Shown here: in pieces, positions 52,906 to 60,492 of the stretch
Position numbering within the stretch: position 1 is the first letter of the stretch
Layout of the letters: each line of letters begins with the position of its first letter
Assembly: GCA_013215145.1 (NCBI GenBank)
Contig: JABSRP010000039.1
Location: 16,006 to 80,005 of the forward strand
Direction of reading: 5' to 3'
DNA: 64,000 nt
DNA from: Pseudobacteriovorax sp.
Lineage (GTDB): Bacteria > Bdellovibrionota_B > Oligoflexia > Oligoflexales > Oligoflexaceae
Program-made: the position numbers and the translations under genes
The notes under the pieces: generated by a model
Told to the model about the DNA's origin: nothing
The model's database searches: none
Seen by the model: the letters and a program-made list of their open reading frames with translations, nothing else

Positions 52906-54644
52906 TACAACAAAATTTTGGATCGTCCTTACCTAAGTATCTGCATGGCATTTATAAGCGTGATTTCGACGAGCTCAATGAAAGCTTTCAAGCGGTAGCT
53001 TCCGAACAAAATCTTAGCCTTAGCGATTTTTTGTGTCAAAAGATTCTAAGTGAGATTGATGACGTTAGATCGTCGGGACAACCATCCAGAGATCAAAGGC
53101 ACCGAATCGATCTATGCATTAGGAAGTTAATACAAATTTCAGATGATGAAGGCCCAAGACTAGACAACCAAAGAATTGTCAAACTTACAGAGTCGGTTCC
53201 ATTTATGACCCAATACGCTGGCCGTCAGATGCTGCGATATTTGGGTCTACATATTTCCAAAAATCAAAAAAAGCTCTCATATGGTGATCGGAAACTATTG
53301 ACACCTTTATTACAGGAACAGGCGATTCAGTTCCAAAGTCAATTCTGGCTGCATTTAGAATCATCGTTACTTTTAATTGAAGTTAGTACCAACCATCTCA
53401 AAGAGGAGATTTTTGATCACCTATGGAGTCAAGACTATTCAAAAAGAGACAAGATATTTCAAAGGGCCTATATACTTGAACGGGGTAAGAAGAGCGATAA
53501 GATCTGGAACCTTCTCATTCAAAACGATATTTTATCAAGAGATATCAAAGACGAGTATCTTCAGATGAGGCTAGTGGACCTATTAGCATTTCGCCAATTA
53601 GATCTGGAGGATATGTTAAACCGCAAAGTACTTTTTGACAGTAGTTTAGTGACTACCATTTTTTATCTCATGAGGCCTCAAACACCCAACAGTTCTCTTT
53701 CCGGTACGATTCACAATTTCCTGCGAGAGTGTAGAAATCGAGACTTACCTTGCCAGTTAAGAATCCTACATTTGATTAAAGATCTCTGCCAGCATCACTT
53801 AGAAACTGACGTCACCCAAATGGGAAATAAAGACTTTTTCCAGTCATTATTGGATTTTTCCATCGATATGTACAAGACAGGATTACCCCAACATCAAAGA
53901 CTAGCCTCTTGGATCATAACATTCGTTAAACATAGAATGAGAAAACCAAAATGCACATTCTTAAGGGATTGCTATGCAATAAACCAATATGACGCAAAAC
54001 AACAACTGACGGAAATTCCAGCTGCCATAGGATTAGGGGAGAATGAAAAGCTAACACTCCTTGCGATGAGTACTTATGACAGCTTTGACGGCTATATAGT
54101 CAGGCAACGAGAGAGTATACGGATCCGTTTTGGTTATCGCCCTAAATTTGCCTTATGGCGCATGATCGCAGAAATCAGGAAACCCTCGGCCAATAAAAGG
54201 CAAGGTCGCCCTCACTGGTTTGCCAGACACTGGCTTGGTACCATCAAGCTGCCTTCTGCCCGACTGTGCGAGCAGGTTACAACCGAAGCTCCAGGAGAGC
54301 CAGTTCAAAATCAAACAACAGGAGATTGGTGTCCCTGGTTGCCACTGGTTTCAGATTTTTTTATGAGCCTAAAAACAAAGAAAGAGCTGATCATCAGAAC
54401 CATTGAGGGAACCACCAGAATTTCTCGTCCAAATCATTTACTAACCCGACTCAAAGCTTATTGTCTTATGACCTGGAAAATTTCTTTGCTATGCGATTTA
54501 AGACTCCACCACCGTCAGGAAACCATTCTGGATAGTAGCTACATAAAATTTTATCGGAGCATTGGGTTCCAGATAGAGTTTTCTGAAAGTAGTTTTCTTC
54601 CTCAACCCAACAACTATATTCTTTCAGCATTCAAGGAAACATAG
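52902..54644 (+). CDS. Large cytoplasmic protein of the Cap-like operon, unknown
   Basis: This 580-residue protein without a signal peptide or TM segment is mostly helical, with HEAT-like leucine-rich helices between about 60 and 360 and a distinct C-terminal domain. No motif or family was recognised. GGAGGTGA gives a very strong ribosome site 3 bases before the ATG, which overlaps the stop of the outer-membrane gene. The stop lies 2 bases before the CapB-like start. It may regulate or scaffold the synthase. Confidence 0.65.
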   Translation: MIQQNFGSSLPKYLHGIYKRDFDELNESFQAVASEQNLSLSDFLCQKILSEIDDVRSSGQPSRDQRHRIDLCIRKLIQISDDEGPRLDNQRIVKLTESVPFMTQYAGRQMLRYLGLHISKNQKKLSYGDRKLLTPLLQEQAIQFQSQFWLHLESSLLLIEVSTNHLKEEIFDHLWSQDYSKRDKIFQRAYILERGKKSDKIWNLLIQNDILSRDIKDEYLQMRLVDLLAFRQLDLEDMLNRKVLFDSSLVTTIFYLMRPQTPNSSLSGTIHNFLRECRNRDLPCQLRILHLIKDLCQHHLETDVTQMGNKDFFQSLLDFSIDMYKTGLPQHQRLASWIITFVKHRMRKPKCTFLRDCYAINQYDAKQQLTEIPAAIGLGENEKLTLLAMSTYDSFDGYIVRQRESIRIRFGYRPKFALWRMIAEIRKPSANKRQGRPHWFARHWLGTIKLPSARLCEQVTTEAPGEPVQNQTTGDWCPWLPLVSDFFMSLKTKKELIIRTIEGTTRISRPNHLLTRLKAYCLMTWKISLLCDLRLHHRQETILDSSYIKFYRSIGFQIEFSESSFLPQPNNYILSAFKET

Positions 54645-54646
54645 TG

Positions 54647-56443
54647 ATGGAAATATTACAGAGTTTTGGCCTCTATCTCACAAGTCAATTTGAAAACAAT
54701 ATGTTTCAGCTGGTACTCTTTATCATAGCACTTAGTCTTTTATTTTTTGGTACTCATTTCAGAAAGAATCGAAAACTCTCCCAGAGTCGCAGCTCAGTTC
54801 TACTATCGGTTGGTGGTTGGGGTTCGCGAGGAAAATCTGGTACAGAGCGATTAAAGGCAGCCTTGTTTAATGGTATGAGTCTGTCTCTAGTCAGCAAAAC
54901 CAGTGGCTGCGAACCAGTCATGGTCTGTGCTGGAGTGGATGAACCTTTAGAGGAAATTCCGATTTATCGTCCATTTGACAAAGCAACCATTTGGGAGCAA
55001 TCGAAAATTGTCGAATTTGCCGATGGTATCCAGGTCGACGTATTCCTGTGGGAGTGCATGGGCCTTGAACCAGAGTACGTTGGAATCATGCAACGAGATT
55101 GGATGCAGGACGACTTGGCGACGATCACAAACACTTATCCCGATCATGAAGACATCCAGGGACCGAGTGGATTGGATGTAGCGGAATCTATCGCTAAATT
55201 TATTCCCCAAAATAGTTCAGTCATTACGTCAGAAGAAATTATGCTTCCGATTCTAAAGCAGCGATCCACACAGCTTTCGTCTGATCTGACCGAGGTGTCT
55301 TTGATGCAACGGACTGAAGTAACAGAAGACATCCTGGAGTTTTTTCCCTACGAAGAGCACCCTAACAATATCGCTCTCGTTTTAAGTCTTGCCGAAGCTA
55401 TGGCTGTAGATAAGGACTACGCCTTAAGAGAGATGATCGAAAGGGTAAAACCAGATATTGGCGTATTAAAAATTTATCCCTTGCTTCACAGACATGATCG
55501 CAGCTTAGTTTTTTCTAATGGGTTTTCAGCGAATGAAAAAATGGGCTGTCTTTCGAATTGGACACGACTGGGTCTCGACTCGCCACGCTCTCAAGGGACC
55601 TGGGTGAGCTGTCTCGTCAACAATAGAGATGATAGGTCAACGCGTTCAAGAGTTTTTGCACAGATGCTTGCCGAAGACTTAACATGTCATCAATTTTTTG
55701 TCATGGGTTCTAATTGCCTTGGGTTTCGCGATCTATATCTCAAAGCCACAAAGGATTATATTAGCAAAATCGACTTAACATCAGAACTAGGTCGCTATCA
55801 AATCATTGAGCGACTCAACAAGTATCTCAATATACCCCATAAAAACACAAAAGAAACTTCCAACATTGATCACCATACTGATAGTCTGAGACCCATGGAG
55901 CGATGGCAAAATCTAAAACACTCCTATCAAGATTCGGATAGCGCTGATGCCATAAGGGAGTTATACCAAGATTTTCTAAGCAGTCGCATTATCGTATTAC
56001 CACATGAGTCTCAAGACCCCTTGTTGATTCTTGAGACCGTAATAAAAAACGCACCGCCTAGTACTTCTATTCACCTACATGGCATTCAGAATATAAAAGG
56101 CCCCGGTTTGCGCTTTCTTGAATTTATGGAAGATTGGGCAAATTTCCATAGAGTCAGTCAGTTGAAGCCTGAATGTCGATTCCAACAATTTCTAAGCTCT
56201 CACGAGAAGAACGACAACATCTGTGATAATGCGTCACCTCTTCCAAAAGCTAATAAAGGTTCCGAACACTCTGCCATAAAAAGGTCTACGGCCATAGTTT
56301 CCTCTACTGTGGCAAAAATTCTTCGACCAGTAAAAGAAATCTCGCAAACACTAAAAGCTGCGAGTGTCTACAAAAAAATGCAGCAAGGAAAAATGAGTTA
56401 TTCCCATGGTAGCAAAGAAATCCGCGACATCCAGTCCTATTAA
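54647..56443 (+). CDS. capB: CapB/PgsB-like Mur-ligase-family polymer synthase
   Basis: The 598-residue protein has a TM helix (about 20-38), as PgsB does. A Mur-ligase-type P-loop GGWGSRGKSGTERL follows (about 56-69). WECMGLEPEYVGIMQ and TNTYPDHEDIQGP (about 160-172) match the PgsB signature where TN-x-R/PDH-x-D is conserved. PgsB/CapB joins glutamates through gamma-amide bonds using ATP. After about residue 390 an extra, unrecognised C-terminal part follows. ATG 54647 (AAGGA upstream) was preferred over the GTG overlapping the previous stop. The CapC-like partner begins the same operon. Confidence 0.85.
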   Translation: MEILQSFGLYLTSQFENNMFQLVLFIIALSLLFFGTHFRKNRKLSQSRSSVLLSVGGWGSRGKSGTERLKAALFNGMSLSLVSKTSGCEPVMVCAGVDEPLEEIPIYRPFDKATIWEQSKIVEFADGIQVDVFLWECMGLEPEYVGIMQRDWMQDDLATITNTYPDHEDIQGPSGLDVAESIAKFIPQNSSVITSEEIMLPILKQRSTQLSSDLTEVSLMQRTEVTEDILEFFPYEEHPNNIALVLSLAEAMAVDKDYALREMIERVKPDIGVLKIYPLLHRHDRSLVFSNGFSANEKMGCLSNWTRLGLDSPRSQGTWVSCLVNNRDDRSTRSRVFAQMLAEDLTCHQFFVMGSNCLGFRDLYLKATKDYISKIDLTSELGRYQIIERLNKYLNIPHKNTKETSNIDHHTDSLRPMERWQNLKHSYQDSDSADAIRELYQDFLSSRIIVLPHESQDPLLILETVIKNAPPSTSIHLHGIQNIKGPGLRFLEFMEDWANFHRVSQLKPECRFQQFLSSHEKNDNICDNASPLPKANKGSEHSAIKRSTAIVSSTVAKILRPVKEISQTLKAASVYKKMQQGKMSYSHGSKEIRDIQSY

Positions 56444-56467
56444 AAGGAATGTCACCTTTTAATTTTT
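56440..56467 (+). terminator. Probable terminator of the Cap-like operon
   Basis: TTAAAAGG and CCTTTTAA form an 8-bp stem with a 7-base loop, followed by TTTTTG and T-rich sequence. It overlaps the end of the CapB-like gene. Confidence 0.55.
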
Positions 56468-56558
56468 GTCTTTTCTTTTGACGTTGCAGACTAATAGACC
56501 GAGATATAAATGAAGCAAGCGAGATACCGATGACGTCGATATCTCTTATAGACACTAA

Positions 56559-57116
56559 CTATTGTTCTTGAGATTGACCAAAGTACTGCGTCTTTGTTTT
56601 CTCAAAGGAGAAGAACCAACAACCGGAGGCTTGATTAGCAGTGAATATATCGCTATTTTCATTTAATGTAACCAACGAGATCGCAGGGTTTGACTCGTCA
56701 AAAATGCTAAGACTCGCATTTTCTACGTTGTATTGAAGTCGTCGCAATTGGGAGTCAGTCTTAATAGCAATGTTTGACAGATCGCTACGAGCCTTTTCAT
56801 GACATTTCAAAGTATACTTAACCGTAATGAGTGCCGAGCGTGTTTCACCATCGTCTAAAGCTGGAGTATCTGACTCAGAAGCATCCAACTCACCTTCAGG
56901 CGTCTGACATTCGGGACTCTGCTGTGCGCTTTGATCGGGAGAACCTTCCTTACATAATAATAAATTGTCGGCTGACTGCAACAACTCAGGCTCTACCGGA
57001 ATATAACTATCTACTGTAGATGGATTCGTCGGCGTATCTTCATCATCTGTTTTTACACCGCAGGACGCTGCTAACAACAATCCTGGTACTACAATAAATG
57101 GTAACATCTTTTTCAT
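56559..57116 (-). CDS. Lipoprotein of unknown function
   Basis: The 185-residue protein has lipobox LAASC (Cys19) and a good ribosome site (GGGGG). A low-complexity Asp/Ser/Pro-rich segment (about 20-92) leads to a small beta-rich domain with two Cys (LKCHEKA, SGCWFFSF). No family was recognised. It is monocistronic, converging on the Cap-like operon. Confidence 0.75.
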   Translation of the reverse strand: MKKMLPFIVVPGLLLAASCGVKTDDEDTPTNPSTVDSYIPVEPELLQSADNLLLCKEGSPDQSAQQSPECQTPEGELDASESDTPALDDGETRSALITVKYTLKCHEKARSDLSNIAIKTDSQLRRLQYNVENASLSIFDESNPAISLVTLNENSDIFTANQASGCWFFSFEKTKTQYFGQSQEQ

Positions 57117-57335
57117 ATTTCCCCCGTATATCCTTATTTGAAACTAGTTAACATTATCGATCATAGTGTTTACTAGAGGTAAATCAAAGGCAATATGAGA
57201 GACAAAAGATAAAAAATTTATGAACAGATTCTGAAAATATTTTGGATGGAAGAATTTTTGATGAAAATCTAATTGTCAAGAAAACAGAAATGCGATCATC
57301 TTAGTAAAGATTTCACGAAATAACGGAGACAAGGA

Positions 57336-57363
57336 TACCGGATAATCCAAAAATTATCCGGTA
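57336..57363. terminator. Stable hairpin after the OmpA-like gene
   Basis: TACCGGATAAT and ATTATCCGGTA form a perfect 11-bp stem with a 6-base loop, beginning just after the OmpA-like lipoprotein stop. No T-run follows, so it may protect mRNA ends or act as a weak terminator. Confidence 0.6.
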
Positions 57364-57371
57364 GATTCTAG

Positions 57372-58109
57372 TTATTTGCTAGAAAAAGCACCTGTACCAT
57401 AATCGAGACTAAAGTCACCTCTTCGGTTTTGTTTGAAAGCACTTACTGTGTTTCCTTCAACTAAAGGTTCTGTCTCACCAAGGTGAACGGTAATCAAACG
57501 ATCTTCACTAATACCGTTGCTAATCAGATAATCTTGGATCTTCTTTGCTCGTTTTTGGCTTAAGGCATCATTGTAGCCTTCAGGACCTTGTTTATCAGCA
57601 TGTCCTCTCACAAAAATCTTAGCCAATTCATCTTTCTTTAGGCCGGCAACTATCTTATCCAACGCGGCAATAGTGTCTGCGTTAAGCTCAGCACTATCAA
57701 ATTCGAAGCGAACAATGATTCCCGCTGGATCGAAGGCTTCGTAGTTTTTTGCTATCGCAAAATCTTCAATCTCATCATCATCTTTAGCACCGGTTTCAGC
57801 GGCATTGGAATCAGACGAGTCGGAAGTCGCATCGTCAGCTAATTCAATAGCAGGGTCCGTAGCGAGTTCGTCCGAAACAGCCACCTGCTCTTCAATGGCT
57901 TGTGATGTCCCATCCGCGGTAATCGCATCTGAATCGCCGAGGGTGTCACCGTCTTCGATAGGGGCCATAGGTCCTTCATCTAAAGACTGAAGAAACTCTT
58001 CAGGTTCGGAAACCTCGGGTTCTGTGGTTGTACAGGAAGTAGCCAGAATCATGGATAAAATTCCGACAAAAGCAAGGGATCTAGGCACAGATTTCAACGT
58101 AGTCAACAT
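57372..58109 (-). CDS. OmpA-family (Pal-like) lipoprotein
   Basis: This 245-residue lipoprotein has lipobox ATSC (Cys26) and a long acidic linker (about 30-140, rich in Asp, Glu, Ser, Ala). A C-terminal OmpA peptidoglycan-binding domain follows: VRFEFDSAELNADT, VRGHADKQGPEGYNDALSQKRAKKIQDYL, with Asp and Arg at the diaminopimelate-binding positions. It should anchor the outer membrane to peptidoglycan. GGAG precedes the ATG. The Asp/Glu-rich spacer is unusually long compared with Pal. Confidence 0.92.
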   Translation of the reverse strand: MLTTLKSVPRSLAFVGILSMILATSCTTTEPEVSEPEEFLQSLDEGPMAPIEDGDTLGDSDAITADGTSQAIEEQVAVSDELATDPAIELADDATSDSSDSNAAETGAKDDDEIEDFAIAKNYEAFDPAGIIVRFEFDSAELNADTIAALDKIVAGLKKDELAKIFVRGHADKQGPEGYNDALSQKRAKKIQDYLISNGISEDRLITVHLGETEPLVEGNTVSAFKQNRRGDFSLDYGTGAFSSK

Positions 58110-58233
58110 AAGTACTCCAATTTCTTCATAGAATTCAGCTTCTTGTAAGTCTCACAAAAAATGTCAGATTTACAGCGTCAATCTACCATATTTTAGACAA
58201 TACATGCGAAAAATTCCGAAAATCCACATGTTT

Positions 58234-58467
58234 TCATATACTTACTTTTTGGCATAGTTTTGTTTGAAGTGATTCATGCAACATGCAAGCCAATACTGCG
58301 GCCTTAGTGCCTGGGTCGATGATTCTGATTTGCGCGTAAACGCTGACGGGACGGGTGTTGCTATTTGGAAAGGAATAACTCAAAACCAGCTTTTTGGGCG
58401 AGGATTTTTCTAGCTGGATTTGAGTCGGTGAGAGGTTGTGGAAGTCTATTAAGTGGTTCGTTTGCAA
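58234..58467 (-). CDS. Small protein, unknown
   Basis: This 77-codon frame from a TTG encodes a protein with a beta-rich, protein-like composition (KKLVLSYSFPNSN, VSVYAQIRIIDPG) and two Cys near the end. There is no signal peptide or known domain, and the start is uncertain because no ribosome site is obvious. It lies 7 bases downstream of the next small gene, suggesting a two-gene unit. Confidence 0.4.
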   Translation of the reverse strand: MQTNHLIDFHNLSPTQIQLEKSSPKKLVLSYSFPNSNTRPVSVYAQIRIIDPGTKAAVLACMLHESLQTKLCQKVSI

Positions 58468-58474
58468 AAAGCAT

Positions 58475-58627
58475 TTAGATCACTCCACCTACGATGGTTG
58501 CAGATTTGGCATGTTCGTGATCCTGAGTGAACCCTTTAGCTTCTTGTTGATAAAAAAACTGCCGTTGTGACAAAGTTTTAAGTACCTGTCGTTTGAACTG
58601 AAATAATTTTGTAGTAATCATGATCAT
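58475..58627 (-). CDS. Small 50-residue protein, unknown
   Basis: ATG 58627 is preceded by AGGAGA (58631-58636); a second in-frame ATG at 58621 is better spaced. The product is basic and Gln-rich (KLFQFKRQVLKTLSQRQFFYQQ), ending HAKSATIVGGVI. No family was recognised. The strong ribosome site supports a real gene; the ORF is too short for most gene finders. Confidence 0.45.
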   Translation of the reverse strand: MIMITTKLFQFKRQVLKTLSQRQFFYQQEAKGFTQDHEHAKSATIVGGVI

Positions 58628-58779
58628 TAATCTCCTATGTTTGATCACTAGGAGTATTACAAGCTTTATGCCAAAACTTTCTGTTCGTAATATCTTATAG
58701 TTACCGATAATATGGTATCCTAGGCGATCAGAATCGGGCCGTTAGTCCATGATCCGGCCACAAACGAAAAGGATGATCT

Positions 58780-60195
58780 TTGACGAAATTGCACATTCAT
58801 CACCTTGATGACGACCCGTTTTATCTGGAAGAATTTGCCGAAAAACTATCCCCTGAACTTAGGTCTCGGCTGATATCCCATTCCAAGGCTAACAGCCTCA
58901 TACAGCAGTTGAAATCAGGTGAGACTCCAGGTTTGGTGATTCTTGATATTCAGCTCGGCCAAAGAGAAGAGTCAGGGTCCACGATGATTCACCAAATCCG
59001 GCAGTTACGCCCCAACCAGACCATTATCATGTGTTCCGATCTAAGCGATGCTGACACAGTTAGGAAATGTTTGGCCTTGGGCGCCGATGACTTTATTTTT
59101 AAAGGCATGGATGAAGGGGGATTGTCAGAGCGGATTGCAGCTTATCTCCACCGATCCGAAGATCCAGCTGCAGTGAGCAACAAACGGGAAAAAAGCGCTT
59201 CTGGCACGAGTACCGAAGACATAGCGGCACGGATCCCTAACATCATAGATTCTGCCATCACGGCTGTTCACATAAACGGTGAGTCTGGTACTGGTAAAGA
59301 ATATGTGTCCGATTTGTTTGAAAATGCTCTGAGCAAAGGAGTCCCCTTTGTTCGGGTTCATTGCGGCGCCTTAACACCTTCCCTTTTAGAAAGTGAACTT
59401 TTTGGTCACGTAAAAGGTGCGTTTACCGGCGCTAATGCTGCAAAAGTAGGGTTGATAGAGCAAGCTAACGGTGGTTGGGTGTTTTTAGACGAGGTTGCGA
59501 CTCTAACGGCATCTGCTCAAATTGCATTGCTACGAATCTTAGAAAATCAGACAGTCCGACCAGTAGGCAGCACCACGGAACGATCCATTGCCGTTAGGTT
59601 CATATCCGCCACTAACGAAGATATGAGCCAATTAGTAGAAGATGGAAGTTTCCGCTCTGATCTCTGGCAGCGATTATGCGAGGCCACAATTGATCTTCCT
59701 CCGCTTCGAGAGCGTATGGACGAATTCGATCAAATCGTCGACCACTTTTGTACCACTATGAACCGTGGTCCCTATAAAATCACATCGGGAGCCCGCGAGT
59801 TGCTTTCATCCTATGATTGGCGCAAAGGAAATATTCGCGAACTGAGAAACTGCCTTCGAGCTATGACTGAAGGTGCCGTAAATAAAATACTAACTCCAGC
59901 TACGATTCCCAGTCACATTTGGGATATGCTCGGTCCATCTAAAAACAACGATCTCCCCAAAAACGAAGATGGTATTCGTATTCCTTTATGTGAGCCCTTA
60001 TCTTATGAAACGATGTCTCTTAGACTCCTTTTTGCCCTGATGAAACAAGTGACAAAAGACACTGGACCTCAAAGCATTCGACAGCTGTCTCAGCTGATCC
60101 AGGTTCCAAGATCCACTCTGGGAACCTACGTAAAAAAATTAGTCTCTGAAGAAATTGCCGATCAAATGATGATCGATCAAATAGTTAGTCGATAA
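58780..60195 (+). CDS. Sigma54-dependent response regulator (NtrC-like)
   Basis: The 471-residue product has a receiver domain (LDDDP, phospho-Asp56 in VILDIQLG, Lys108). It is joined by a short linker to an AAA+ sigma54-activation domain with Walker A GESGTGKE (167-174), GAFTGA (213-218), Walker B WVFLDE and the arginine-finger stretch FRSDLWQRL...PPLRER. The C-terminal DNA-binding part (LSQLIQVPRSTLGTYVKKL) is unlike the usual Fis type. It starts at TTG with AAAAGGA upstream; the nearby ATG is out of frame. It is the first gene of an operon with an H-box protein and the SBP-kinase fusion, and probably their output. Confidence 0.92.
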   Translation: MTKLHIHHLDDDPFYLEEFAEKLSPELRSRLISHSKANSLIQQLKSGETPGLVILDIQLGQREESGSTMIHQIRQLRPNQTIIMCSDLSDADTVRKCLALGADDFIFKGMDEGGLSERIAAYLHRSEDPAAVSNKREKSASGTSTEDIAARIPNIIDSAITAVHINGESGTGKEYVSDLFENALSKGVPFVRVHCGALTPSLLESELFGHVKGAFTGANAAKVGLIEQANGGWVFLDEVATLTASAQIALLRILENQTVRPVGSTTERSIAVRFISATNEDMSQLVEDGSFRSDLWQRLCEATIDLPPLRERMDEFDQIVDHFCTTMNRGPYKITSGARELLSSYDWRKGNIRELRNCLRAMTEGAVNKILTPATIPSHIWDMLGPSKNNDLPKNEDGIRIPLCEPLSYETMSLRLLFALMKQVTKDTGPQSIRQLSQLIQVPRSTLGTYVKKLVSEEIADQMMIDQIVSR

Positions 60196-60204
60196 GGAGT
60201 TTTT

Positions 60205-60492
60205 GTGTTTGAAATAACAAACGTGGATGACGACAGCCAATCTCTCAGATTAAACGAGTCGGAAAATGCAAAGATCCTGAGGTTAAAAGGGAGTCGCGAA
60301 GAGCAACTACTCTGGCTACACGATTTACGTGGTGCATTCAGGACGTTCAGTTACTTAGCAAAGAAATCAGTTAAACAAAGTCAGTACTCGCAAAAGGAAT
60401 TTGATAAAAAAATGCAGATTCTGAATCAGCATCAACAAAAACTCGACGAGGTTTCCAAACTCATGGACCAACTCGTTGAGGTGAAAGAGTAA
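60205..60492 (+). CDS. Small stand-alone H-box (DHp-like) protein
   Basis: The 95-residue product starts at GTG behind AAGGAG. Its centre reads LLWLHDLRGAFRTFSYLAKK, matching a histidine-kinase H-box with His39 (compare HDxRxPF in the kinases here). A long coiled helix follows to the end. No ATPase domain is present. It lies 9 bases after the sigma54 regulator and overlaps the kinase start by one base. It could be a phosphotransfer protein between kinase and regulator, or an anti-kinase competing for dimerisation. Confidence 0.65.
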   Translation: MFEITNVDDDSQSLRLNESENAKILRLKGSREEQLLWLHDLRGAFRTFSYLAKKSVKQSQYSQKEFDKKMQILNQHQQKLDEVSKLMDQLVEVKE

